DNA of 64,000 bases from Actimicrobium sp035984655. GTDB lineage: Bacteria; Pseudomonadota; Gammaproteobacteria; Burkholderiales; Burkholderiaceae_D. The stretch is from positions 99,036 through 163,035 of the forward strand of contig NZ_JAXCHT010000006.1 of assembly GCF_035984655.1 (NCBI RefSeq), read 5' to 3'. Made by a program: the position numbers and the translations under genes. Positions within the stretch are counted from its first letter, which is position 1, and the number at the start of each line of letters is the position of its first letter. The notes under the pieces are model-generated. The model saw nothing but the letters and a program-made list of their open reading frames with translations. It did not search any database and was not told where the DNA came from. Shown in pieces: positions 1 to 8,797 of the stretch.

Positions 1-560
1 ACCGCCGGCACCGAATTAATCCCTTGTTGCAAATAAAACTGTTCGCGCTCGCGCACCTCGGTGGCGAATTCGTCCGATTCCAGTATATGCGCGGCACGCT
101 CGCTGTCCAGCCCAACCGTGCGTGCGACGTCCACCAGCACGGCATGTGACGACGGGTTCTTGCCCTCGGTAAAGTAGGCATCGAACAACGCGTGCTTCAG
201 AGCGATTTGCTTGCCTTCGAGTTCGGCCCAATGCAACAGCCGATGCGCATCAAAGGTGTTGTAGATGCGGCTGCGCTTGTCCATGCTGAACCTGAAGCCG
301 AGTTCTTCGCCACGGGCACGGATCGCTTCGCGGTTGCGCTGGGTCTGCTCGGCGGTGGCGCCGTATTTCTGCGCAATGTGTTCGGTAATGTCCTGCCCCT
401 CGGCCGGCATGGCAGGATTGAGCTCGAACGGCTGGAAGTGCAGGTTGATGGCGACCTCGCCGTCAAGCTGCGCGACCGCCTGTTCCAGCGCCTTCAGGCC
501 GATGATGCACCAGGGACAGGAGACATCGGAGACGAAATCAATTTTCAGGGTTGTAGTCAT
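1..560 (-). CDS. DsbA-family oxidoreductase, FrnE-like (partial, 3' end outside window)
   Basis: The frame opens at an ATG at 560 and stays open to the window edge, so the C-terminus is missing. The N-terminus reads MTTTLKIDFVSDVSCPWC, a thioredoxin-fold strand followed by a CPWC active site (Cys15, Cys18). The rest matches the helical insertion typical of DsbA/FrnE proteins (2-hydroxychromene-2-carboxylate isomerase-like). Such proteins are thiol oxidoreductases or isomerases; no signal peptide is visible, so this one is probably cytoplasmic. An AGGACA ribosome binding site lies upstream. It sits 26 bp after moeA on the same strand and may be the last gene of that operon, but the physiological substrate cannot be read from sequence. 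Confidence 0.85.
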   Translation of the reverse strand, partial: MTTTLKIDFVSDVSCPWCIIGLKALEQAVAQLDGEVAINLHFQPFELNPAMPAEGQDITEHIAQKYGATAEQTQRNREAIRARGEELGFRFSMDKRSRIYNTFDAHRLLHWAELEGKQIALKHALFDAYFTEGKNPSSHAVLVDVARTVGLDSERAAHILESDEFATEVREREQFYLQQGINSVPA

Positions 561-586
561 GGCTTGCTTGTCCTGTGAGGTGGGGG

Positions 587-1876
587 TCAGGTCAGTCCGT
601 CGAACAGCATCACGTCGACCAGATCGCCGGCTTGCACCGCGCCCTGGGCATCGTGCAGCACGATCATGCAGTTGGCTTCGACCATCGAACGCAAGATGCC
701 CGAGCCTTGCGCACCTGTGATGCGCACTTGCCGACGGCCTTCGGCGTCGGTCGACAAGATGCCGCGCTGGTACTCGGTGCGGCCGGGCTTCTTGCGGATC
801 GCGTCACGCGACACGGCGCGCATCAATGGCGGCGCCGTGGCATCCGCGCCCATCATGTGCAGCAGCGCTTCGCGCGCAAAAAAATAAAACGTGACCATCA
901 CCGCCACCGGATTGCCGGGCAGGCCGAACAGGAAGGCGCTGTGGCCGTTCGACTGGATTTTTCCGAATGCCATCGGGCGGCCGGGGCGCATGCCGATCTT
1001 CCAGAACGTCACGTCGCCCAGTTCGGCCATGATCTGTTTGGTGTAGTCGGCCGCGCCGACCGAGACGCCGCCCGATGTGATGATCGCGTCGGCATTCTCG
1101 CAGGCCGTGCGCAATGCCGCTTCGAGCGCGGCAGGTTCGTCCTTGACGACGCCCATGTCGATCAGGTCGCAGCCAAGTCGCGTCAGCATGCCGTGCAGCG
1201 TGTAGCGATTGCTGTCGTAGACGCAACCGGCGTCGAGCGGCTCGCCGATCGAACGCAGCTCGTCGCCGGTCGAAAAAAACGCCACCCGCAGACGACGCTG
1301 CACCGGCACTTCGGCAATGCCGAGCGAGGCCAGCAGGCCTAGATCGGCGGGATGCAGGATGCGGCCCTTGGCGAGGGCGGCGCTGCCCGTTTGCAGGTCC
1401 TCGCCGCGCAGCCGGCGATTGTCGCCGCTGCGCACGGCGCCCGGTGGAATCGTCACGCTGGTGTCGGTGGCCGCCTGCGTGAATTCCTGCGGAATAACGG
1501 TGTCGCAGCCGGATGGCATGATGGCGCCGGTCATTACGCGCACGCATTGGCCGGCGGCGACATCTCCCGCGAAGGCGCGACCGGCATACGCGATCCCGAT
1601 CACATCGAGGCGCAGCGGCTGTTCGCCGAGGTCGCTGCTGCGCAAGGCATACCCATCCATCGCCGAATTGTCATGCGACGGCACGCAGATCGGTGAAATG
1701 ATATCGGTGGCCAGTACACGCCCCAGCGCGCTGCGCAGCGCAACCTGCTCGATTGCCTGAACCGGTTTGATGAAGTCGCGAATGATGCGTTGCGCTGCCG
1801 CGACCGGCAGCGCGTCCGGGTCATACTCGGACAGGCAGCTGACCACCTCGGCAAGGGTGCGTGGCGACTGGTTCAT
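587..1876 (-). CDS. moeA: Molybdopterin molybdenumtransferase MoeA
   Basis: MoeA inserts molybdate into adenylylated molybdopterin to give active molybdenum cofactor. The 429-residue protein carries the family signatures: the SHDNSAMDGYA segment near residue 66, the TSGGVSVGAADY nucleotide-binding loop in the MoCF/MogA-like domain, and a GLPGNPVAV motif before the C-terminal beta domain. Length agrees with the E. coli enzyme (about 411). The start overlaps the mobA stop by four bases (ATGA), indicating translational coupling in a moaA-mobA-moeA operon. Confidence 0.96.
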   Translation of the reverse strand: MNQSPRTLAEVVSCLSEYDPDALPVAAAQRIIRDFIKPVQAIEQVALRSALGRVLATDIISPICVPSHDNSAMDGYALRSSDLGEQPLRLDVIGIAYAGRAFAGDVAAGQCVRVMTGAIMPSGCDTVIPQEFTQAATDTSVTIPPGAVRSGDNRRLRGEDLQTGSAALAKGRILHPADLGLLASLGIAEVPVQRRLRVAFFSTGDELRSIGEPLDAGCVYDSNRYTLHGMLTRLGCDLIDMGVVKDEPAALEAALRTACENADAIITSGGVSVGAADYTKQIMAELGDVTFWKIGMRPGRPMAFGKIQSNGHSAFLFGLPGNPVAVMVTFYFFAREALLHMMGADATAPPLMRAVSRDAIRKKPGRTEYQRGILSTDAEGRRQVRITGAQGSGILRSMVEANCMIVLHDAQGAVQAGDLVDVMLFDGLT

Positions 1877-2457
1877 GCCGCCTCGAACCGACGCAGGTCG
1901 TCCAGCGTATTGATGTTGCGGAATGCGTCTTCATCGTCGAAGTGGACTTCGGCCACCGCCAGCGAGGCATACCAGGCGTCGATCTTGCGCCCGCCGTTTT
2001 GCAGGAACAGGGTCAGATGTGACAGCAGCGAAGATTTCATCAGGCAGAACACCGGATGCGCCTGGCGTTGCTCAGCGTCGCCGGTGACGGCCACCGCGAG
2101 GTCGGCGTCCTGCGCCAGCAAGGCCGCCTGCAGGCGCTCGACCAGATCGGACGGAAGAAACGGCGAATCACACGGTGCCGTGACCAGATACGGTGTCTCG
2201 CAATGCATCAAGCCGGTCTGCAAGCCCGCCAGCGGGCCGGCAAAGCCTTGCATGTCGTCCGGCCAGACCGAGCTGCAGATAGCTTCGTAGGCAGCCAGAT
2301 TCTGGTTTGCACTGATCATCACCTGGTCGACCTGGGGCGCCAGGCGCATCAGCACATGCATCGCCATCGGCGCACCGCGAAACGCCTGCAGTCCCTTGTC
2401 AACATTGCCCATGCGCGAACCGCGCCCACCTGCCAGAATCAATCCGGTAATCGTCAT
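1873..2457 (-). CDS. mobA: Molybdenum cofactor guanylyltransferase MobA
   Basis: MobA attaches GMP to molybdopterin to form the MGD cofactor used by DMSO-reductase family enzymes. The N-terminus shows the nucleotidyltransferase signature LILAGGRGSRMG followed by DKGL, and later a PCDSPFLP metal/nucleotide motif. The reading frame extends 58 codons further upstream, but the ATG at 2457 is preferred: it puts the GG loop at the N-terminus as in all MobA proteins, has a GGAGG ribosome binding site eight bases upstream, and starts four bases after the moaA stop. Length is 194 residues, normal for the family. Confidence 0.94.
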   Translation of the reverse strand: MTITGLILAGGRGSRMGNVDKGLQAFRGAPMAMHVLMRLAPQVDQVMISANQNLAAYEAICSSVWPDDMQGFAGPLAGLQTGLMHCETPYLVTAPCDSPFLPSDLVERLQAALLAQDADLAVAVTGDAEQRQAHPVFCLMKSSLLSHLTLFLQNGGRKIDAWYASLAVAEVHFDDEDAFRNINTLDDLRRFEAA

Positions 2458-2461
2458 GCGT

Positions 2462-3577
2462 TCAACCTCCGATATAAGACATTTCAACCTTGTTGGCGCG
2501 GGGCGGCAGGCCATCGGTATTGGCCGTGCGCAGGTCGGAATAGCGGTCACTGCGGCGCTGCCAGATATGACCGATCGCCGCCGCCAGCTCGGCATCGCTG
2601 TGACCGGCGCGCAGCAAGGCGCGCAAGTCATGGCCCTCGGTCGCGAACAGGCAGGTGTAGAGCTTGCCCTCGGTCGACAGGCGGGCGCGACTGCAATCGC
2701 TGCAGAAGGCCTGGGTGACGCTGGAGATCACGCCGATTTCGCCGGACCCATCGGCATAGCGCCAGCGGCCCGCCGTCTCGCCGGCGTAATTGGCAGCCAT
2801 GGGGTGCAGCGGCATGGCCGCATGGATGCGCGCGATGACATCGGCGGACGGCACCACCTCTGCCATGTTCCAGCCGTTCGAGCTGCCGACATCCATGTAT
2901 TCGATAAACCGCAGAATCGCTGCTGAACCCTTGAAATGTCGCGCCATCGGCAGGATCTCGGCATCGTTCATGCCACGCTTGACCACCATGTTGACCTTGA
3001 TCGGCGCGAGCCCGACCGCAACGGCCACATCGATGCCGTGCAACACATCCGCGACCGGAAAATCGACGTCATTCATTTGCCGGAAAATCGCTTCGTCGAT
3101 CGCATCGAGCGAGACGGTAACGCGCTTGAGGCCGGCATCTTTCAGCGACTGTGCTTTTTTTGCGAGCAGGGAGCCGTTGGTGGTCAGGGTCAGGTCGAGT
3201 GGCTGGCCGTTGCGGGTGGTGAGGCGACTGAGCATCTCGATCAGGCGCTCGAGATTCTTGCGCAACAGTGGCTCACCACCGGTCAGGCGAATTTTTTCGA
3301 CGCCATGGTCGATGAAAATGCGTGCCATGCGGGTGATCTCTTCGAATGACAGCAGGGCCGTCTGCGGCATGAAGACGTAATCCTTGTCGAACACCTCTTT
3401 TGGCATGCAATAAACGCAGCGAAAATTGCAGCGATCCGTCACGGAAATACGCAGGTCATGCAACGGCCGCGCCATGCTGTCGGCCAGCAACCCGGTGGGC
3501 GCATCGGCATCGGCGGGAATGACCGGGACGCGCTGTTGCGCGCGCAAATCGGTGATCGGGATAACACGGTCAGTCAT
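2462..3577 (-). CDS. moaA: GTP 3',8-cyclase MoaA (radical SAM)
   Basis: MoaA performs the first step of molybdopterin synthesis, converting GTP to 3',8-cyclo-GTP. The radical-SAM cluster motif CNFRCVYC (Cys50, 54, 57) is near the N-terminus, and a second C-terminal iron-sulfur set is visible as FCSDCSRARL with a later Cys. The protein ends in Gly-Gly, which is essential in characterised MoaA. The longer frame begins with TTG at 3607; the ATG at 3577 was chosen as the more usual codon, giving 371 residues. It lies 39 bp downstream of chrA and may be cotranscribed with it. Confidence 0.95.
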   Translation of the reverse strand: MTDRVIPITDLRAQQRVPVIPADADAPTGLLADSMARPLHDLRISVTDRCNFRCVYCMPKEVFDKDYVFMPQTALLSFEEITRMARIFIDHGVEKIRLTGGEPLLRKNLERLIEMLSRLTTRNGQPLDLTLTTNGSLLAKKAQSLKDAGLKRVTVSLDAIDEAIFRQMNDVDFPVADVLHGIDVAVAVGLAPIKVNMVVKRGMNDAEILPMARHFKGSAAILRFIEYMDVGSSNGWNMAEVVPSADVIARIHAAMPLHPMAANYAGETAGRWRYADGSGEIGVISSVTQAFCSDCSRARLSTEGKLYTCLFATEGHDLRALLRAGHSDAELAAAIGHIWQRRSDRYSDLRTANTDGLPPRANKVEMSYIGG

Positions 3578-3616
3578 GAGGTTTGATGCTTTTTTGAAGG
3601 TGAACAAGGGCCCGCG

Positions 3617-4960
3617 TCAGGCCAGCAACGATACCATGAGGCCCGCTATCGCACAGCCGACGATCACCGTGATGGTGCCAAGTTTAAACCGGAACAGCGC
3701 AAGGCACGCGGCCACGGTGATCAACATGGCGTACCAGTCCCAGTGGCCGGGTGGCTGCTGCAGATGGAACACCTGTTCTGCAAAGAACACCGCAAGGCTG
3801 ACCACCACACCGACCACCGCTGCCGATATCGCCGTCAAAGGGGCAGTCAGGCGGATGTTATCGCGGGTCGACTCGACCAGCGGGCCACCGGCCAGAATGA
3901 AAATGAAGGACGGCAAAAAGGTAAACCAGGTGGCCACGCAGGCACCCAGAACGCCAGCGGCCAGCTGATTGTGCGCACCGAAAATTTCCTTGCCCCAGCC
4001 GCCGACGAAACCCACAAACGCGACAATCATGATCAACGGTCCGGGCGTGGTTTCGCCCAGCGCCAGGCCATCGATCATTTGCGTTGCAGTCACCCAGTGG
4101 TAATGGTCAACCCCGCCCTGATACACATACGGCAAAACCGCGTAGGCGCCACCGAAGGTCAGCATGGCGGCCTTGGTAAAGAACCAGCCCATTTGCGCCG
4201 GGGCGCTGGCGCTGCCGAACGCCAGCGCAATGACCAGCCAGGTGGCGAGGCCAAGTCCGACCCCGGCGGCGCCGATGAGGATCAACCGCGACAGTGCGAA
4301 GCGGGCATGCGCGGGTGTCGGCGTCGTGTCGTCGATCAACGCCGGTCCGTACGACGCCTTTGCCTGCGCATGATGGGCGCCACCGATCTGGAATTTGTCG
4401 GGCCGCAGGCGTCCACCCAGCCAGCCGGCCAATGCCGCCGCCAGAACAATCAGCGGGAAGGGGATTTGTCCCAGCGCAATGGCTGCAAACGCCAGCACGG
4501 CAATGCCAAGCAGCCAGTTGTTCTTCAGCGTGCGCGAACCAATTCGCCACGCCGCTGCCAGCACGATGGCGACCACCGCGGGTTTGATGCCATACAGGAT
4601 GCCGGCCACCAGCGAGACGTTGCCGAAGGTCAGATAGATCCAGCTCAATGCAATCAGGATCAGCAACGACGGCAGCACGAACAACACGCCCGCCATCACG
4701 CCACCGCGCGTGCGATGCATCAGCCAGCCGATGTAGACGGCCAGTTGGGTAGCTTCCGGTCCGGGCAGCACCATGCAGTAATTCAGCGCGTGCAAGAAGC
4801 GCTGTTCGGAGATCCAGCGACGCTTTTCGACCAGTTCACTGTGCATCAGCGCAATCTGTCCGGCGGGCCCGCCGAAACTGATGAAGCCCAACTTGAGCCA
4901 GTACCAGAATGCCTCGGACAGGCGGACGGGGGAAGGTGGAGTCAATTCAGGATTGGTCAT
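3617..4960 (-). CDS. chrA: Chromate transporter ChrA (two-domain CHR family)
   Basis: A polytopic inner-membrane protein of 447 residues made of two homologous CHR halves; the N-terminal half contains WLKLGFISFGGPAGQIALMH and the second half repeats the pattern with FFTKAAMLTFGGAYAVLPYV. ChrA family members export chromate, giving chromate resistance, though many genomic homologues are untested. The frame continues upstream to 5038, but that extension runs through the rne terminator hairpin, so the ATG at 4960 (MTNPELTPP) is taken as start. Placement upstream of molybdenum cofactor genes is unusual; both concern oxyanions, but a functional link is only a guess. Confidence 0.88.
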   Translation of the reverse strand: MTNPELTPPSPVRLSEAFWYWLKLGFISFGGPAGQIALMHSELVEKRRWISEQRFLHALNYCMVLPGPEATQLAVYIGWLMHRTRGGVMAGVLFVLPSLLILIALSWIYLTFGNVSLVAGILYGIKPAVVAIVLAAAWRIGSRTLKNNWLLGIAVLAFAAIALGQIPFPLIVLAAALAGWLGGRLRPDKFQIGGAHHAQAKASYGPALIDDTTPTPAHARFALSRLILIGAAGVGLGLATWLVIALAFGSASAPAQMGWFFTKAAMLTFGGAYAVLPYVYQGGVDHYHWVTATQMIDGLALGETTPGPLIMIVAFVGFVGGWGKEIFGAHNQLAAGVLGACVATWFTFLPSFIFILAGGPLVESTRDNIRLTAPLTAISAAVVGVVVSLAVFFAEQVFHLQQPPGHWDWYAMLITVAACLALFRFKLGTITVIVGCAIAGLMVSLLA

Positions 4961-5006
4961 CGCATCAATGAGGATTCCGCGTGCGGCAATTCGGGATGCC
5001 GTCAGC

Positions 5007-5032
5007 AATAAAAAAGGGAGCATGCGCTCCCT
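5007..5032 (-). terminator. Rho-independent terminator of rne
   Basis: A perfect 7-bp stem (AGGGAGC / GCTCCCT, loop ATGC or its complement) at 5015-5032 is followed on the minus strand by a run of T (TTTTTTATT). It lies about 60 bp after the rne stop and separates rne from chrA. Confidence 0.88.
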
Positions 5033-5090
5033 GGTCAATCATACCTTCGCTGCCATGCGCATCGATGAGGATGCGCATGGCGTCACGCCA

Positions 5091-8000
5091 TCAGCGCTGT
5101 GTTTCGATTTGCACCAACGGCTCATCCGGCTGCGCTGGCTTGGCGCGGCGTTGGCGTGGCGCCCGTGGTGCAGCTGGCGCCTGTTCGGCCGCTTCCTGGG
5201 CAGCACGCAGCTTGGCCGGATCGGTTGCTGCCAGCGTCAGACCTGCCGATTTGAGGACCTCGGCGAGATCTTCGACCTTGGCCACTGGAGCAGCGACCGC
5301 AGCAGCGACAGGAGCAGCAACCGCAGCAGCGACAGGAGCAGCAACCGCAGCAGCAACCGGAGCAGCAACCGGAGCAGCAACCGCAGCAGCGACAGGAGCA
5401 GCAACCGCAGCAGCGATCGGAGCAGCAACCGCAGCAGCGACAGGAGCAGCGACTGGTGCTGCCACGACGACCGGAGCGGCAGCTTCCTCAGCGAGGGTGA
5501 CTGCTGGCGCAGCGACTGGCTCCACCGGGCGTGCTTCGGCGACAGCCGGCACAGGTGCGGCTACCTCTGGCGTAACCAGGATAGTCGGCTGAACCACCAT
5601 CTTTGGCACCAGCGGCACTACGTCAATTTCCGGCGTAACGGCTTCAATCACTGGCGCGGCAACAACTTCAGCAACGCGCTCGACGACCGGCGCAGCAACC
5701 ACTGCAGCCGGTTCGATCTGCATCGGAATTGCCGCGACGGTGGCAGCGGTCGCAACATCCTGCTCGCTCATGACTTCCTGGGGAATCAGCGGTGCCGGCA
5801 TTGCCGTACTCAAGGCAGACGGCGCATACACGACGTCATTCTCGGATTGTGCTGCTTCATCTTTGGCAATGGCTGCAGCTTCAGCGATGGCGTTCGACGC
5901 CACCGGCACGAAGACCGGTTCGCCGGACGGGGCATCATGCAAGACGACTGCCGATTCTTCGTCGCCTTCGCCGTCGACACTGCCTTCGACCGCTTCGCCG
6001 CCTTCGCGATCACGACGATTGCGGTTACGACCACCGCGACGCCGACGCCGACGCTTTTCTTCCGATTGCTCGCCGGTTTCACCGTCAACTGCGGTGATGC
6101 CGGTTTGCTCTTCGTCATCCTGCGATGGCGCAACGTCGAGCTGAACCACAGCTGCGGGGGCCACGACATTGAGCAGCAGCTCTTCCTGCTTTGACTCTGG
6201 CGATGCCGGTTTGCGGTCTTCACGCGGAGGACGTGGTTGACGCTCGCGCCGACCTTCGTTGCCTTCGCGGGGTTCGCGTGCCTCGGCATTCTTTTCACGC
6301 GGTTCGCGTGGCTCACGCGGTGGACGCGGTGGTCGCGCCGCCGGTGCCGCCTCTTCCGTCGCTACTGCCTTGACTGGCTCGTCGCGCTCTTCACGACCAC
6401 CGCGCCCACCTCGGCTGCGGCCACGGGGATTGCGGTTGTTGCGATCGCCGCGGTCGTTTTTCTGTGCGGGCTTGTCTTCAACCACCGGCACCACCACGAT
6501 TGGCGCAGCAGGCTTCTTGAAGAAGAAACCAAGCAGTTTGCTGACGAAACTCTCTTCCGGTGCAACCATCAAGGCTGGCACGACCGGCTTGGCTTCCACG
6601 ACTTTGCGTTCGACGACTGGCGCCGGCTGGTCTGGCGTGATGCTCTTGACCATGGCTTCCTGACGCGGCTTGCCTTCTTCTTTCTGGCGCTTGCTGTAGC
6701 TGATGTCGGTTTCGGCTTCTTCGGCCATCGCATAGCTGGCTTGCACTTCTTCCAGGCGCGCATCGTCATGCTTGATGCGTTCCAGTTTGTAGTGCGGCGT
6801 TTCCAGATGCTTGTTCGGAATCATGATGATCGAGACACGATGACGGGTTTCGATCTTCAGGATCTCGCCACGTTTCTCATTGAGCAGGAACGCAGCAACA
6901 TCGACCGGCGCCTGAATATGAATCGCGGCCGAATTCTCTTTCATCGCTTCTTCCTGGATGATGCGCAGGACTTGCAATGCAGACGATTCGGTATCGCGAA
7001 TGTGGCCCGTGCCATTGCAACGCGGGCAGGTCACATGGCTGCCTTCGGACAGCGACGGACGCAGACGCTGACGTGACAATTCCATCAGGCCGAAGCGGGA
7101 GATCTTGCCCATCTGGACGCGAGCACGGTCGAAGTGCAGGGCGTCCTTCAGGCGGGTTTCGACTTCGCGCTGATTCTTCGCGTTTTCCATGTCGATGAAG
7201 TCGATGACGATCAAGCCACCCAGGTCGCGCAGGCGCAATTGTCGGGCGACTTCTTCAGCGGCTTCGCAGTTGGTGTTGAATGCGGTGGTCTCGATATCGC
7301 TGCCACGGGTGGCGCGCGCCGAGTTGACGTCGACCGAGACCAGTGCTTCGGTGTGATCAATGACGATGGCGCCGCCGGAAGGCAATGGCACCGTGCGCGA
7401 GTACGCCGTTTCAATCTGATGTTCGATCTGGAAGCGCGAGAACAGCGGCACGTCGTCGCGGTAGCGCTTGACCCGATGCACCATGTCCGGCATCACGTGA
7501 CTCATGAACTGTTGTGCCTGTTCATAGATGTCATCGGTATCGATCAGGATCTCGCCGATGTCAGGCTGGAAATAATCGCGGATGGCGCGGATGACCAGCG
7601 AGGATTCCTGATAGATCAGGAAAGCGCCGGTCGACGATTGGCCGGCGCCCTCGATGGCGCGCCAGAGTTGCATCAGGTAGTTCAAGTCCCATTGCAGTTC
7701 GTCGACATTGCGGCCGATGCCTGCGGTACGGGCAATCACGGACATGCCAGTGGGCAGATCCAGCTTGTCCATGGTTTCGCGCAGTTCCTGGCGATCTTCG
7801 CCTTCGACCCGGCGCGACACGCCGCCGCCACGCGGATTGTTCGGCATCAGAACGAGGTAGCGTCCGGCCAGCGAAACAAACGACGTCAGTGCCGCGCCCT
7901 TGTTGCCGCGTTCTTCCTTCTCGACCTGGACCATGATTTCCTGGCCCTCGCGCAGGGCTTCCTTGATCGAGGCAGTGCGCACATCGACACCGTCCTTGAA

Positions 8001-8231
8001 GTAGGTGCGGGCGACTTCCTTGAATGGCAGAAAGCCATGGCGCTCTTCGCCGTAATTGACGAAGCAGGCTTCCAGCGAGGGTTCGATGCGGGTGATGACG
8101 CCTTTGTAGATGTTCGATTTGCGCTGTTCGCGGCCGGTGGTTTCGATATCAATGTCGATCAGTTTTTGACCGTCAACGATGGCGACGCGCAATTCTTCTT
8201 GTTGCGTCGCGTTAAACAACATGCGTTTCAT
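5091..8231 (-). CDS. rne: Ribonuclease E
   Basis: Essential endoribonuclease and degradosome scaffold for mRNA decay and rRNA/tRNA processing. The catalytic half is well conserved: MKRMLFNATQ start, S1 domain at about 37-120, DNase I-like catalytic aspartates Asp301 (VDVNSARAT) and Asp344 (IVIDFIDMEN), and the zinc-link CPRC at 402-405. The C-terminal half (from about residue 570) is disordered: Arg/Gly/Pro-rich RNA-binding stretches (GRSRGGRGGRE, RRRRRRGGRNRNRR), then an Ala-Pro-Val low-complexity repeat at about 925-985, and a short conserved tail. Total length is 1046 residues, similar to E. coli RNase E. A CGGAG ribosome binding site precedes the ATG, and a leader of several hundred bases lies upstream. 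Confidence 0.97.
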   Translation of the reverse strand: MKRMLFNATQQEELRVAIVDGQKLIDIDIETTGREQRKSNIYKGVITRIEPSLEACFVNYGEERHGFLPFKEVARTYFKDGVDVRTASIKEALREGQEIMVQVEKEERGNKGAALTSFVSLAGRYLVLMPNNPRGGGVSRRVEGEDRQELRETMDKLDLPTGMSVIARTAGIGRNVDELQWDLNYLMQLWRAIEGAGQSSTGAFLIYQESSLVIRAIRDYFQPDIGEILIDTDDIYEQAQQFMSHVMPDMVHRVKRYRDDVPLFSRFQIEHQIETAYSRTVPLPSGGAIVIDHTEALVSVDVNSARATRGSDIETTAFNTNCEAAEEVARQLRLRDLGGLIVIDFIDMENAKNQREVETRLKDALHFDRARVQMGKISRFGLMELSRQRLRPSLSEGSHVTCPRCNGTGHIRDTESSALQVLRIIQEEAMKENSAAIHIQAPVDVAAFLLNEKRGEILKIETRHRVSIIMIPNKHLETPHYKLERIKHDDARLEEVQASYAMAEEAETDISYSKRQKEEGKPRQEAMVKSITPDQPAPVVERKVVEAKPVVPALMVAPEESFVSKLLGFFFKKPAAPIVVVPVVEDKPAQKNDRGDRNNRNPRGRSRGGRGGREERDEPVKAVATEEAAPAARPPRPPREPREPREKNAEAREPREGNEGRRERQPRPPREDRKPASPESKQEELLLNVVAPAAVVQLDVAPSQDDEEQTGITAVDGETGEQSEEKRRRRRRGGRNRNRRDREGGEAVEGSVDGEGDEESAVVLHDAPSGEPVFVPVASNAIAEAAAIAKDEAAQSENDVVYAPSALSTAMPAPLIPQEVMSEQDVATAATVAAIPMQIEPAAVVAAPVVERVAEVVAAPVIEAVTPEIDVVPLVPKMVVQPTILVTPEVAAPVPAVAEARPVEPVAAPAVTLAEEAAAPVVVAAPVAAPVAAAVAAPIAAAVAAPVAAAVAAPVAAPVAAAVAAPVAAAVAAPVAAAVAAPVAKVEDLAEVLKSAGLTLAATDPAKLRAAQEAAEQAPAAPRAPRQRRAKPAQPDEPLVQIETQR
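5280..5462. repeat. Tandem repeat within rne encoding AAPVAA units
   Basis: The plus strand shows degenerate tandem copies of 15- and 18-base units of the type GCAGCAACCGGA / GCAGCGACAGGA. On the coding (minus) strand they encode alternating AAPVAAAVAAPV segments of the RNase E C-terminal half. The reading frame is preserved through the array. Confidence 0.9.
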
Positions 8232-8797
8232 TTTATTTTGCTCCGTGACGACTCAGTGGCCGTCTTAAGTGCCGCCTGCTTCTAAAGTGGCGGCACGAGT
8301 ACAGGGATGTACGCGAGATTGGAGCAGGCGGGAGGGAATTGTCCTGTCTTGCAGCGTGCCGGGAAAACCGGCGCCAACCGCAGTCTGACTCAGATGAGGT
8401 TTTCCGGAATGCCGAGCGCGCACCGTCTGACACCGCGCGCATCGAATTGATCGAGCGCGGCATCGGCAGCAAAGCAACTTGGTTGAGCTAAACAAACCAT
8501 CGGGTTCAGCAGATTCGGCAAACAGGGTTCAACATCGTCAACGGGCAAGCTGCCTTTGAGCTGGCAAGCTGGCCCGACATATCCGTACATTCCGACTACT
8601 CTTATCAGCCCTCTTGCGCGCTGTCCGATGACATCAACGGTGCGACCTTGACTCGCGCAGGAAGGGTGCATACACATCTTTTCCATCGAATTTGCAAATT
8701 GGCGAGGCCGATGGAGACGCCCCTGTGTAGAATGTGCTTTTTTATTCTCACACCAGCAGTAGTTTTGTAACCACTGCGAAACAATTATATATTCAAA
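8232..8797. promoter_or_regulatory. Divergent rne/rluC intergenic region with probable long rne leader
   Basis: 566 bp without a credible gene separate the divergent rne and rluC starts. Small frames here lack ribosome binding sites and family features. In other bacteria rne has a long 5' untranslated leader through which RNase E autoregulates, and the length here fits such a leader. For rluC, a TAGAAT hexamer at 8728-8733 is a possible -10 box, without a convincing -35. No individual promoter can be fixed by eye. Confidence 0.45.

Noticed and set aside
4881..6194. 437-codon plus-strand frame with SSDRSSNRSS repeats
   Set aside because: It is the antisense of the repetitive 3' end of rne. 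Its repeats simply mirror the Ala-Pro-Val array, and it has no family features.
6237..7076. 279-codon plus-strand frame inside rne
   Set aside because: Antisense of a conserved rne coding region; long antisense frames are common in GC-rich genes.
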